From Streptomyces lincolnensis (GTDB lineage: Bacteria > Actinomycetota > Actinomycetes > Streptomycetales > Streptomycetaceae): a stretch of 64,000 bases of DNA. The stretch covers positions 124,001 to 188,000 of the forward strand of contig NZ_CP016438.1 in NCBI RefSeq assembly GCF_001685355.1, given 5' to 3'. A model generated the notes under the pieces. It had not been told where the DNA came from. It searched no databases and worked only from the letters and a program-made list of their open reading frames with translations. This document shows positions 34,469-43,435 of the stretch, in pieces. Numbering within the stretch: position 1 is the first letter of the stretch; each line of letters opens with the position of its first letter. The position numbers were made by a program, and so were the translations under genes.

Positions 34469-37291
34469 GTGGCCAATCAGAGGACACCTCCCGAGGTAGG
34501 CATCTCGGTCCGTGAGGCCGAGGTCCTTGCCGCACTCGGTGAACATCTGACCAACGCCGAGATCGGCGCTCGGTTGTTCATCTCTATCCGCACCGTTGAA
34601 AGTCACGTCTCCTCGTTGCTGCGCAAGCTACAGGTGGACGATCGCCGTGCCCTGGCTGCTGTATCGGCGAACCTGCTCTCTGATCCGGAGGGCGCGCCGG
34701 CCGCAGTCGCGGCGCTGCCCTCGCCGTTGACGCCGTTTGTCGGGCGGGTGGCCGAGCGGGCGGCGCTGACCAAAGCGCTGCGCGAGCATCGGCTGGTCAC
34801 GGCTGTGGGACCGGGCGGGGTCGGCAAGACCCGCCTGGCCCTGAGCGTCGCTGCTGAGGCGAACGATCGGTTCGCCGACGGCGTTTGGTACGTCAACCTG
34901 GTACCCGTAATCGACCCATCAGTGATCGCGGCGGCGATTGCGGACGCGCTGGGCCTCGGGGAGACTGCGGGCCGCTCAGCGACGGACAACGTCCTGGGCT
35001 GGACGGCCGGCCGGGAAACGCTGCTCGTGCTGGACAACTGCGAGCACCTGCTGGACGGCGTGGTGGTCCTGCTGGAACGGCTACTGGCCGGCAGCCCCCG
35101 GCTGGCGGTGCTCGCCACCAGCCGGGCCAGGTTGCTGGTGCCCTTCGAATGGGTGTTTGCGGTGCCCGGGATGTCCGTCGAAGCCGACGACAGCGGCCCC
35201 GGTGACGCGGTCGAGCTGTTTGTTGGGCGGGCATCGGCCGGCGGGAGCCTGCTGACGTCCGACGACAACAAGCGCATCGCCGCAGTCTGCCGGTGCCTGG
35301 ACGGCATGGCACTGGCGATAGAACTGGCCGCTGCCCGGTACGCGTCGCTCGGACTTGATGGGCTCGAAGCCGGGTTGGCCGACCGGCTGCGGCTGCTGAC
35401 CGGCGGACCACGGATCGATGACCGGCACCGTTCGTTGCGCGCGACGCTCGACTGGAGTTACGCGCTGCTGGCCCAACCCGATCAGGCGGTGCTGCGCCGG
35501 ATCTCGGTTTTCGCCGGCCCGTTCACCGCGGGCGCTGCGGCGACGGTTCTGGCCGGTTGGCCACCGGAGCCGGCCGGCTCCATGGCGACCATCCTGGCCG
35601 GGCTCGCGGACCAGAGCCTGCTGATCGCGATCGCGGAGCCGAGTGGAACTCGCTACCGCGCCTTGGAAACGATCCGTCAGTACGGCGCAGATCGGCTCGA
35701 AGACGCCGGCGAGTCGGACCAGGCACTCTCGCGCCACCTCAATTGGTGTCTGGATGAAAGCGCAGATCTCCAGGTCACCTCCCGCGAACTCGCCGGTTCC
35801 TGGCGAGGGGCGTTCGATCGGGTCGCCGACGAGTTGCGGGGTGCCCTGGCCTGGGCGGCCGGCAACACTGAATACCGTCCCGAGGGGTACCGGTTGGCGA
35901 TCGGGTTGGCCGAGCTGGCCTTCACCCGGGGCATGCCCGGGGAGTCGCAGCGGCGCTACGAGCAGGCGGCCGAGCTCGCCGCGGACGACTCGCTGGCCGC
36001 CGGCGCCTTGCGCTGTGCGGCAGGTGCCGCCGAGTCTCGGCATTTCGGCAACGACGCGCTGCGGCTGCGCAGGGCTGCGGCCGACGCAGCGATACGAGCA
36101 GGTGATCGGGGTGGCGCGGCTGGTGACCTCGCCCGGAATGCCGAGTTCATCAACCGCGCCCCGGGGCTGATCGAGACCGAGCCCGCGGCCGGAGAGGTGG
36201 AGGCGCTGATCGCCGAGGCGTGGACGCTGGCCGACAGCGACCTGGCTGCGCAGGCACGGCTGCTCACCGCCGAGGCGTGCAACGGCGCGATCGCCGATCC
36301 GGCCACCCTCGAGCTCATCGAGCGCGCGCTCACGCTGGCCCGCCGCATCGATGACCCACTGATCGAGAGCGCCGCCCTCGACCAGCTCACCGCGGTGCAG
36401 CTGGGCCGCGGCGAGGTCCGAGCCGCGGCGGCCAGCGCGATGCGGCGCACCGAGCTGCTGGCCCCGCTGCAGGTGACGGCCACGACCGGGTTTGAGTTCT
36501 TCGACGGGTTCGGCATGGCCGACCATTGCGCCGTCGCCGCCGGTGACCTACGAGCCGCGAGGAGACATGCCGAGCGCCTGCGGGATCTGCCGTTCTACCG
36601 CGAGGAGGGCCACTTGGCGACCAGACGGATGCTCGTCGTCACGGCGCTCGCGGGCGACTGGGACGAGACGATCACGCTGGCGGAGCGGTTCCGCGAAGGG
36701 TGGGGCCGGGCCGGCCGGCCACGTGCGGGCAATCTCAGGAGCGCCGCGTATGCGGCCGCGACGGTCCACGGACTGCGCGGGGACGACGACGCCCGTGCTG
36801 TGTGGCTGGACATCGTCGACGCCCTCGGGACGCCGGGCCGCTCGCCGTCACCGCTTCGGTACGGCGAATTTTTCGACGCCTTGCTCCTGCTGCACCGCGG
36901 TCTGCCCCAGCAGGCGGTGCAGGTGTTACACACGCCTCCGGGGCAGTTGACGGACTGGTACGACAGCGTGTGGCGTACCTGGTACGCCGCCGTGTGGGCC
37001 GAGGCAGCAGCCCTCAGCGGGCACCAGGACGCCGCCGCTCGCATTCAGCGTGCGCGCCTGGTGACGGTGGGAAACCCGATCGCCACCGCCATCGTCGACC
37101 GAGCGGCGGTCTTGGCCTCAGGAGACGTCGGCCGCGACGGTTTGACCGCCGCGGCCGCTGCCCTGGAGGGTGCCGGCTGCCGCTACCAATGGGCCCGGGC
37201 GCTCGTCTTCCTCGGCGGGGAGCAACGAGCACGTGGCGAGTCCGAGCTGGCGAGGATGGGTGCGACGGCTATGGCCTGGCCTCCACAATGA
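34469..37291 (+). CDS. LuxR HTH / NB-ARC ATPase regulator with N-terminal DNA-binding domain
   Basis: The 940-residue protein starts (GTG 34469) with a LuxR-type HTH at residues 13-60 (SVREAEVLAALGEHLTNAEI, RTVESHVSSLLRKLQV). An NB-ARC/AAA ATPase follows (Walker A GPGGVGKTR at 114-122, Walker B TLLVLDNCEHLL near 190), then a helical TPR-like sensor half. Having the HTH in front of the ATPase is the reverse of the MalT/LAL order. Intact over its length. Its last 23 bases overlap the convergent methyltransferase pseudogene. The regulated genes are not obvious here. Confidence 0.9.
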   Translation: MANQRTPPEVGISVREAEVLAALGEHLTNAEIGARLFISIRTVESHVSSLLRKLQVDDRRALAAVSANLLSDPEGAPAAVAALPSPLTPFVGRVAERAALTKALREHRLVTAVGPGGVGKTRLALSVAAEANDRFADGVWYVNLVPVIDPSVIAAAIADALGLGETAGRSATDNVLGWTAGRETLLVLDNCEHLLDGVVVLLERLLAGSPRLAVLATSRARLLVPFEWVFAVPGMSVEADDSGPGDAVELFVGRASAGGSLLTSDDNKRIAAVCRCLDGMALAIELAAARYASLGLDGLEAGLADRLRLLTGGPRIDDRHRSLRATLDWSYALLAQPDQAVLRRISVFAGPFTAGAAATVLAGWPPEPAGSMATILAGLADQSLLIAIAEPSGTRYRALETIRQYGADRLEDAGESDQALSRHLNWCLDESADLQVTSRELAGSWRGAFDRVADELRGALAWAAGNTEYRPEGYRLAIGLAELAFTRGMPGESQRRYEQAAELAADDSLAAGALRCAAGAAESRHFGNDALRLRRAAADAAIRAGDRGGAAGDLARNAEFINRAPGLIETEPAAGEVEALIAEAWTLADSDLAAQARLLTAEACNGAIADPATLELIERALTLARRIDDPLIESAALDQLTAVQLGRGEVRAAAASAMRRTELLAPLQVTATTGFEFFDGFGMADHCAVAAGDLRAARRHAERLRDLPFYREEGHLATRRMLVVTALAGDWDETITLAERFREGWGRAGRPRAGNLRSAAYAAATVHGLRGDDDARAVWLDIVDALGTPGRSPSPLRYGEFFDALLLLHRGLPQQAVQVLHTPPGQLTDWYDSVWRTWYAAVWAEAAALSGHQDAAARIQRARLVTVGNPIATAIVDRAAVLASGDVGRDGLTAAAAALEGAGCRYQWARALVFLGGEQRARGESELARMGATAMAWPPQ

Positions 37292-37964
37292 TGTTGAACG
37301 GGGTCTTGGTCGCCCGCCGTACGTGGCTGAACCCGACCTCGCGCAGCACGGCGGCCAGTCGGCGTTGACCGGCCTGCGCACCCAGTCCAGTCCGACTTCC
37401 TGGGCCGGCGAGCCTGGCGTGCAGATCACCGTGGACGGGCCGTCATAGGTTCGTCCGACCGGGTTCAGGTTCTGCTCCAGTACGTCGCCGGCGTTCGGCT
37501 GGACCAGCAACAGCGTGCCGTCCGGTGATGGAGCGGTCGTGCTCTGCCCAGCCGACGCCCGCGCCGGTGCGGAATGCGTCGACGAACACCTCGTGGTTGG
37601 CGTAGCACGACGCGATGGTCTCGAAGGTGCTGCCGAGGACGATCGGGCTGTCTTCGTTCGCGACGACCATGGCCTGTTCCGCCGGTTCATAGGTACCGCC
37701 GCCAGCCGGGTTGTAGACGACATAGCCGCTGGCTGCTTGGTTGCCGAGCCACGCACGGGCATGGCGCTCAGTGGTATCGACGCATTGCGCCAGCACGGAC
37801 GAGGTGATCGGCCCGGCGCCGGCCATCGCCTTGTAAAGGCCCAGCCGATCGCCGATGTGCAACAGCAGCCGGGAGATGGCTGCCCTCATGCCAAGCACCG
37901 CCTGTCCGACGAACGCTTCGAGTTTCGCCTCGTCGATCGTCGCGGCGGCGGTTGCTGTGGTCAT
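37269..37964 (-). pseudogene. SAM methyltransferase with the cofactor domain deleted
   Basis: ATG 37964 opens the winged-helix dimerisation part (DEAKLEAFVGQAVLGMRAAI, RLGLYKAMAGAGPITSSVLA) through FVDAFRTGAGVGWAEHD. The SAM-binding core that should follow is absent, and the sequence resumes near 37510 in another frame with the last part (GTLLLVQPNAGDVLEQNLNP, STVICTPGS), then in a third frame (LAAVLREVGFSHVRRATKTP) to the stop at 37269. The gene has lost about 130-150 codons and is non-functional. Confidence 0.75.
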
Positions 37965-38613
37965 TGGTGTCCACGCTTTTGGTGCAGGTCCCCGATGGAT
38001 CTGCGTGAAGGAGCGTGCTCGCATGCCTGGGTGCAGCGCATCGGTGCCGAGCACGGATGCCACCACGCAATCCTCGGGTCCGTGGCGGGCACGGATGTCT
38101 GATAGCCCGCTCTGGCTCAGGGTTGGCACCAGCCACAAACGGTCGCTGGTTGAGCACCCTCGAAGGAGCATTGAAGATGATCCCGCACCACGCCGTTGCC
38201 GCCCTGGCAGCCGCTCAGCGCACCAGCATGCCGGCGCCAGGCGCGAGCCTCATGGCTGGCTGAGCACGCTCTTCGCCATCGGCAACGGACCCGCGCTTCG
38301 GCTAGCCGACGGTCGCCGCTGCGCCAGTTCCAAGGACTGCTGTCCACGCCATCCGAGTCGCCGGCAGCCATGACCACGGCTGACGGCAGGGGCTCTGTCC
38401 ACATTCGGGCTCCCAGCAGCGAACGGCGGGCACGTTGATGCCCACACCGCCGGGATCGTCCGGGATTCCCTACCCATTCCGCCGCGCAATGCTCATCAGC
38501 AGACCGACCGTAGCCACGGCTGCCGCCATCGGACGTAGCGCACCTGCGGCGCGCATGGACCCAGGTCAGACCCACCGGCCCGTTCGGTCCAGACCAATAG
38601 AGAGAAGGGCATC
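37965..38613. other. Gene-free stretch
   Basis: About 650 bp with no frame of convincing codon use on either strand; likely non-coding or scrambled DNA. Confidence 0.35.
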
Positions 38614-38690
38614 GTGAAGGCACGCAGCAAGATCTTCGGGACGCTGGTGATGGCCGCATCGGCCGGCGCCTTGAACATTCGTTCAATGGG
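38614..38690 (+). pseudogene. Signal-peptide start of a truncated secreted protein
   Basis: After GAAGGG, GTG 38614 opens KARSKIFGTLVMAASAGALN, which looks like the first half of an export signal. Within about 25 codons the sequence becomes the IS30 remnant on the opposite strand, so the gene was cut here. Confidence 0.4.
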
Positions 38691-38965
38691 CGCGGGCCAG
38701 GCTCACGGCGTAGTTCGCCGCGGCTTTGGACCTAGAGGGCCTGGTAGACGGTCTCGTGGACCACGTGCGTCTCCGGCCGGTCGGGAAATTGTGTCCGCAG
38801 AGCCTGGTAGATCTGCTCCGGGCTCCACCGCTTGTCCATCGCCAAGTACCGCCGAGCGGACCGGAGAGCGACAGGTCGGTCCCGGTGAAACAGGCTGTCG
38901 ACCAGTCGCTGACGGCCCCGGCTGGTGCCTTTGGCGGTATCCACCGCAGCCGGGGCGCCGCGCAT
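38690..38965 (-). pseudogene. IS30-family transposase fragment with a stop codon
   Basis: The minus strand reads YLAMDKRWSPEQIYQALRTQ and FPDRPETHVVHETVYQAL, then a TAG at 38732-38734 where the family has Tyr, and continues VQSRGELRRE. Only the internal HTH-linker part of an IS30 transposase is left; the catalytic domain is absent. Confidence 0.7.
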
Positions 38966-38982
38966 GTCAAGAAGGGGGAATC

Positions 38983-39675
38983 ATGGAACAACCATCGAAT
39001 GTGGCACACCACCAGATGCCCGGGAGGATGGCCACCTGGCTGTGGAGGCGGGCAGGCCGGTGGGCGCGGTCGCCCAAGGCCGGGGTGCTGGTTGTGGTGG
39101 CGCTGCTGGCGACCGCCTTCGCCGTGACACCCGCGCACGCGGACGACCCGGGGCTGAACTGCGCGCTCACTGCGACCGCCTCGATCACGGTCGCGCCATC
39201 GCCAGTGGTGTTCGGGCAGAACGCCCAAGTGCAGTGGAGCGCCTCGGGCGTGAACTGCACCTCCGAGAACGCGTTGCAGATCAGCGGACCGGGCTTCAAC
39301 CCGTCGACGGAGATCTTCCCGGTCGCCGGCGGTTCGCGGTCGGTGTTCATCGGCTTCACCGGCACCGCCACCTGGGACGTGACCGTGCTCGACCTGTCGT
39401 CGGACACCGGGTTTTCCAGGCACCTGGCATCCGTCACGGCCTCGGTCACCGGAGTCACCTTCGTCCCGGACCTGACCGGCGACACCCAGGCTCAGGCCGG
39501 GCAGGCGCTGTTGAACGCGGGATACAGGCTCGGCGGCGTGGGCAGTGCCGTCGACTGCGACAACGTACAAAGGGTGAGCAGGCAGAACCCCACCGCGGGC
39601 ACCCCACTGGTACGGGGGTCCTCGGTGTCGATCACGATCGGCAGGAAGCCCACGCCACCCCAACAGTGCATGTGA
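38983..39675 (+). CDS. Secreted protein with a C-terminal PASTA domain
   Basis: The 230-residue protein starts at ATG 38983 after GAAGGGGG and has a long basic N-region with a signal segment (AGVLVVVALLATAFAVTPAH, cut after AHA). The middle is an immunoglobulin-like beta domain (ITVAPSPVVFGQNAQVQWSA). The C-terminal 65 residues form a PASTA domain (VPDLTGDTQAQAGQALLNAG, VSRQNPTAGTPLVRGSSVSI). PASTA domains bind peptidoglycan fragments or beta-lactams, so it probably sits at the cell wall. A strong hairpin terminator follows 21 bp downstream. Confidence 0.8.
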   Translation: MEQPSNVAHHQMPGRMATWLWRRAGRWARSPKAGVLVVVALLATAFAVTPAHADDPGLNCALTATASITVAPSPVVFGQNAQVQWSASGVNCTSENALQISGPGFNPSTEIFPVAGGSRSVFIGFTGTATWDVTVLDLSSDTGFSRHLASVTASVTGVTFVPDLTGDTQAQAGQALLNAGYRLGGVGSAVDCDNVQRVSRQNPTAGTPLVRGSSVSITIGRKPTPPQQCM

Positions 39676-39696
39676 CGGATCAGCTGCTCTCCACAA

Positions 39697-39729
39697 GCGC
39701 CGGGACCGCGGAACTCGCGGTCCCGGCGC
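39697..39729 (+). terminator. Hairpin terminator of the PASTA gene
   Basis: Perfect 14-bp arms (39697-39710, 39716-39729; GCGCCGGGACCGCG) with a 5-base loop, 22 bp after the stop. No T-run, as is common in Streptomyces. Confidence 0.7.
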
Positions 39730-39856
39730 ATGCGTGTAAGGCCGCCTATGGTGCGCATGCGTCTCGCCGGAGCGGAGACACGGAGCTCGCCCCGGGGTGT
39801 CGACGAGCTGCGAACGGTTTGTGGACGGCTCTCGCCAGACTGAGGGGAGCCGAGAA

Positions 39857-40111
39857 GTGACGGTGCTGACCGACGGCGCCTACTGGGGCACCGGCCTCGT
39901 TGTCCCGCGCCGCCGCCGCGGCAAGCGCCCACTGCTGCCCGTCCAGGAAGCCGACAATGCCGAACACTGCAAAGTCCGAGCCCGGGTCGAGCACACCTTC
40001 GCCCGGATGAAGAACTACAAGATCCTTCGCGACTGCCGGCAACGCGGCGACGGCCTCCACCACGCCGTCCAGGCCGTCGCCCGCATGCACAACCTCGCCC
40101 TCACTGCATGA
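39857..40111 (+). pseudogene. IS5-type transposase C-terminal fragment
   Basis: Eighty-four residues include VLTDGAYWGTGLVVPRRRRG and KVRARVEHTFARMKNYKILR, the final catalytic part of a DDE_Tnp_4 transposase with the Asp of TDGAYWG and the Glu of RVEHTFA. The N-terminal two thirds are missing. Confidence 0.7.
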
Positions 40112-40168
40112 CCAGACGCGTCAACGGCGCAGTTCAGACTGCGTGATCACGATCTGCTGCAACTTTAG

Positions 40169-40720
40169 TCAGCGCGGTTCACGGATCATGCAGTCGTACA
40201 GCGGCGCGTCGTCCCACGGGTGGGATACCCCGACCTTCCGGTATCCCCACGCGGCATAGGCGGACTGGGCCGGTGCGGCCTCAGGCTCGGGCCGCATCGT
40301 GAGCGTGACCCGCTCGGCGTCCAGGCCTTCGAGCAGCCGTGCGTGCAGCTCGGCGGCGATGCCTTGCCGTCGCCACGGCTTACGCACAGCGAGCTCGATG
40401 ATGACGAACGTCCGTCGGCCGTCTTCCTGCGTGAAGTCCTCCGGGAGCGTCACGTCCTGAAGGTTGTGCCACCACTGGGTGCCAGAGGAGAGGTAATAGC
40501 CGTATGTGAAGCCGATGACCTCGTTCCCCTCGCGGGCGAGGACCAGGCGCATCCCAGGGCGCCGTGCCTGAACCTGGTAGTGCTTGATGAACTCGGCGAC
40601 ATCGCTGGGACCCTCGCAGTAGGGCGGCTCTTCGTAGACCTCCTCGTAAGCGTGGAGAAACGCGTCGAGCTGGCGGGCGGCCTCTGCTGCAGCGTGGCGT
40701 TCGTAGGTCACCTCGGTCAT
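40169..40720 (-). CDS. GNAT-family acetyltransferase
   Basis: The 183-residue product has the GNAT fold: RPGMRLVLAREGNEVIGFTYG, then the acetyl-CoA motif A (AVRKPWRRQGIAAELHARLL, matching R/Q-x-x-G-x-G/A) and motif B (AWGYRKVGVSHPWDDAPLY). Its ATG (40720) overlaps the stop of the upstream TPR gene as TGATG, so translation is coupled. The substrate is unknown. Confidence 0.85.
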   Translation of the reverse strand: MTEVTYERHAAAEAARQLDAFLHAYEEVYEEPPYCEGPSDVAEFIKHYQVQARRPGMRLVLAREGNEVIGFTYGYYLSSGTQWWHNLQDVTLPEDFTQEDGRRTFVIIELAVRKPWRRQGIAAELHARLLEGLDAERVTLTMRPEPEAAPAQSAYAAWGYRKVGVSHPWDDAPLYDCMIREPR

Positions 40721-41500
40721 CAGGCGACTCCACTCAGTTCGGCGAACTCAGTCAGTTGATCAGCGGCATCCCGAGCAGCGGTGGTATCGACGCCCCTGAG
40801 GAGGCCGGTGACTTCCTTGAGCCGCCGGTTGACGCGCCCGGACTCGACTTCCTCCAGGTGCTCAAGGGACTCAACGGCCTCAGCGGCCGCCTCGTCGGCC
40901 TCGCCAGCCCGAACGAGGCTCCGCGAGAGGGTGAGGCGGTACAGGGCACGGTTGCGCCCGTAGGTGCGGTCCTGGTGGGCGAGGGCGGCACGCAGGAAAG
41001 TCACGGCCGAATGGTGGTGTCCGGCCTCGGTGTAGAGCAGGCCTTGCGTGTAGTCGAGTTCGGCGTGACCGTGGAAGGCCGCCCATTCTGGAGAGGGGCG
41101 TCCGCGTCCGTCACGCTCTACGAGCCGCATCGACTCGGTGAGCCGCTTCTTCGCTCCGGTCTGGTCGTTGAGGAGCGACAGTGCGCGCGCCGCGCGGGAG
41201 GCGAGAAGGGATTGGAGCATCGGAGAGCCGTACCGGACGGCGCGCTCCTGCGCGGCCTGCGCCAACGCGAGGCCCTGCCGCGGGCGCCCTTCGTAGCTGG
41301 CCTGCATGCTCAGCGAGGCGAGCACCATGATGGCGAGGTTGTCGTCACCGAGGACGGTCGCGGTCGTGAGGGCTTCTCCCCAGTAACGGCGTGCGCGGCC
41401 CTGGTCGTCGGCGTCGTAGTACAGCCAGCCGCAGTGCTCTGCGGTCTCGCCGACCTTGAGACGCTCGAGCTGAAACTCGCGATGGTGTGCGCGTCCGCCG
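40720..41500 (-). pseudogene. TPR-type regulator C-terminal part
   Basis: The helical-repeat region (GWLYYDADDQGRARRYWGEA, LALAQAAQERAVRYGSPMLQ, ALAHQDRTYGRNRALYRLTL) is the ligand-sensing half of Streptomyces XRE/TPR regulators, about 260 residues, ending at the GNAT start. The usual N-terminal HTH (about 150 residues) is missing. The frame extends upstream to 41640, but residues before about 41500 are unrelated and overlap the terminator of the next gene. Probably N-truncated by recombination at about 41500. Confidence 0.65.
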
Positions 41501-41570
41501 TACTCATCACAAGGAGCGTACGAGGATCGCGTCGGGCCGGGAGGATTCCGGAGCAAACCCGCTCGTGGGC

Positions 41571-41608
41571 GGGCTCCGTTCGGCAGCCGGGGCCGGCGAA
41601 CGGAGCCC
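41571..41608 (-). terminator. Terminator of the PQQ dehydrogenase gene
   Basis: Perfect 12-bp arms GGGCTCCGTTCG (41571-41582) and CGAACGGAGCCC (41597-41608), four bases beyond the stop codon of the minus-strand gene. Confidence 0.8.
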
Positions 41609-41611
41609 GGG

Positions 41612-43147
41612 TCAGTCGCCGATGGTGCAGGCGTGTCCATTGAGGGTGTATCTCTCAGGGGCCGAGGTGTCGCCCGTGTGGTTGGCCAGGTAGCCGATCT
41701 CGACGCTGTCGCCCGGCGCGATCGTGCCGTTGTACGCGGCGTTGGCCGCGGTGACCATGTCGCCGTTCTGGACGAGGTCGGTGTTCCAGTCCGAGATGAT
41801 CGTCTGGCCCAGGGCGAGAGGGAAGACGAGCTTCCAGCCGGAGACGGGTGTGGTGCCGGTGTTGGTGAGGGTGAGGTTCGCGGTCAGGCCGCCGCCCCAG
41901 GCGTTCGCGGTCTGGGTGATCCGGCAGGTCGGCGCGACCCTCTCGAACGACACCCGGTGCAGTCCACCGGGCAGGTCGTTGACGACGTAGAGCTCCCCCT
42001 CCGGCGTGGCGCCGAACGCCGTGACCTGGGTCGGCGTCTGCCCGATCTCGGCCTGGAGGTAGCCGCCCGCGCCGTCGTCGCGCAGCGCCCAGACGGTGGA
42101 CGAGCAGTAGTCGGTGGCGATGTACGTGCCCCCGACCAGGTCCGCGAACTGCTTGCCGCGGTACACCTGCCCGCCGATGACCGCGCAGCTGCCGGTGCGC
42201 GGTGAGTAGGTGAAGACCGGATCGGTGAGCTCGGCGCCGCCCCCGCACTGGGCCTCGTCGAACACCACCAGCCCTTCGCGGCAGGACCAGCCGAGGTTTG
42301 CCCCGGGCTGCTCCGCAGGGCGCAGCCGGTCGATCTCCTCCCACCTGCCCTGACCGACGTCGCCGATCCACAGCGAGCCGTCCGCGGGGTCGAAGGAGAA
42401 CCGCCAGGGGTTGCGCAGCCCGTAGGTCCAGATCTCCGGGCGGGCTCCCGCGACGCCGGCGAACGGATTGTCCCCGGGCACGCAGTACGCGAGGTCCCCG
42501 CAGCTCCGGCTCACGTCGATGCGCAGGATCTTGCCCAGCAGGGTGTCCAGCCGCTGCCCGGAGTCGAAGGGGTCTCCGGAACCGCCGCCGTCGCCGATGC
42601 TCCAGTACAGGTGGCCGTCGGGGCCGAAGGCGAGCTGGCCGCCGTTGTGGTTGCTGTACGTGGCGTGCTCCTGGGACAGCAGCACCTCCAGGCGTGCGTC
42701 GTCGAGGTCGTACCGGGCCAGGGTCACCGCTCCATCCGGCAGCGCGGTGTACGCCAGATACACCTCCCGGCTGTCCGGGAAGTCGGGCGCCGTCGCGATG
42801 CCGAGCAGCCCGCGCTCGTTGCCCGACTCGTCCACCGCGGCCGTGATGTCGATGAGCGGGGTCTGCGCGAGGCCGGTGTCCGGGTGGTACACCCGCACGG
42901 TGCCGCGCTTCTCGGCGATGAACAGCCGGCCCGAGCCGTCGTCCGGCGCGGCGATGGCGATGGGGCGCCTCAGGCCGGAGGCGACCTGGGTGGTGCGCGC
43001 GGCGATCTCCGGCAGCGGTACGGACGACTCCGCGCCGGCGTCGGCGGGTCTCGGGGACTCCGGCGGGGAGGCGGAGGCTGCCGGAAGGGTCGAGAGGGAC
43101 AGCAGTGAGGCGATCAGCAGGGGTATTGCCCAGCGTCGTTTCAGCAT
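41612..43147 (-). CDS. Secreted PQQ-dependent sugar dehydrogenase with C-terminal CBM2
   Basis: From ATG 43147 (511 residues): a Sec signal (WAIPLLIASLLSLSTLPAAS), then a six-bladed soluble glucose/sorbosone dehydrogenase domain (about residues 50-390). Motifs include GLRRPIAIAAPDDGSGRLFI, ERGLLGIATAPDF, YSNHNGGQLAFGPDGHLYWS and the PQQ/Ca region YGLRNPWRFSFDPADGSLWI. The last 105 residues are a cellulose-binding CBM2 (ITQTANAWGGGLTANLTLTN, SGWKLVFPLA, ISDWNTD with its surface Trp set). It oxidises sugars while bound to polysaccharide. It lies 288 bp after the LPMO gene on the same strand. Confidence 0.88.
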   Translation of the reverse strand: MLKRRWAIPLLIASLLSLSTLPAASASPPESPRPADAGAESSVPLPEIAARTTQVASGLRRPIAIAAPDDGSGRLFIAEKRGTVRVYHPDTGLAQTPLIDITAAVDESGNERGLLGIATAPDFPDSREVYLAYTALPDGAVTLARYDLDDARLEVLLSQEHATYSNHNGGQLAFGPDGHLYWSIGDGGGSGDPFDSGQRLDTLLGKILRIDVSRSCGDLAYCVPGDNPFAGVAGARPEIWTYGLRNPWRFSFDPADGSLWIGDVGQGRWEEIDRLRPAEQPGANLGWSCREGLVVFDEAQCGGGAELTDPVFTYSPRTGSCAVIGGQVYRGKQFADLVGGTYIATDYCSSTVWALRDDGAGGYLQAEIGQTPTQVTAFGATPEGELYVVNDLPGGLHRVSFERVAPTCRITQTANAWGGGLTANLTLTNTGTTPVSGWKLVFPLALGQTIISDWNTDLVQNGDMVTAANAAYNGTIAPGDSVEIGYLANHTGDTSAPERYTLNGHACTIGD

Positions 43148-43275
43148 GTCGGCTCCACGGGCGAGGGAGAGCCGCCCCACGGGCGGGAAGGAGTCGGCTC
43201 CACGGTCGAGTGAGTGCGGGCTTCATCCGGCGGGTGCGCTCGCGCACCCGCCGACCGTCGCTGTGGCGCGGCCGC

Positions 43276-43298
43276 GAGGCGGCGACGTTCGCCGCCTC
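43276..43298 (-). terminator. Hairpin between the LPMO and PQQ dehydrogenase genes
   Basis: Arms GAGGCGGCGA (43276-43285) and TCGCCGCCTC (43289-43298) close a 3-base loop, about 140 bp after the LPMO stop. It probably terminates or attenuates the LPMO transcript. The rest of the 43148-43435 gap is gene-free. Confidence 0.5.
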
Positions 43299-43435
43299 AA
43301 GGCCGCGCCTGGTGTCAGGGCCTTGTCCGGCAGATCATGCCGCGGTAAACGACGGCCCCTTGCGGGCCCGCACCGGCGGGTACTGCACCCGGTGCTGCGA
43401 CACGATCCACCGGACAGGCCCGAAGGGGATGCGGA

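Noticed and set aside
38117..38686. 189-codon minus-strand frame
   Set aside because: Cys/Arg/Ser-rich composition and no codon bias; nothing recognisable.
41655..43247. 530-codon minus-strand frame overlapping the PQQ dehydrogenase
   Set aside because: Arg/Pro-rich alternative frame of the same strand; the dehydrogenase frame has the signal peptide, PQQ motifs and CBM2.
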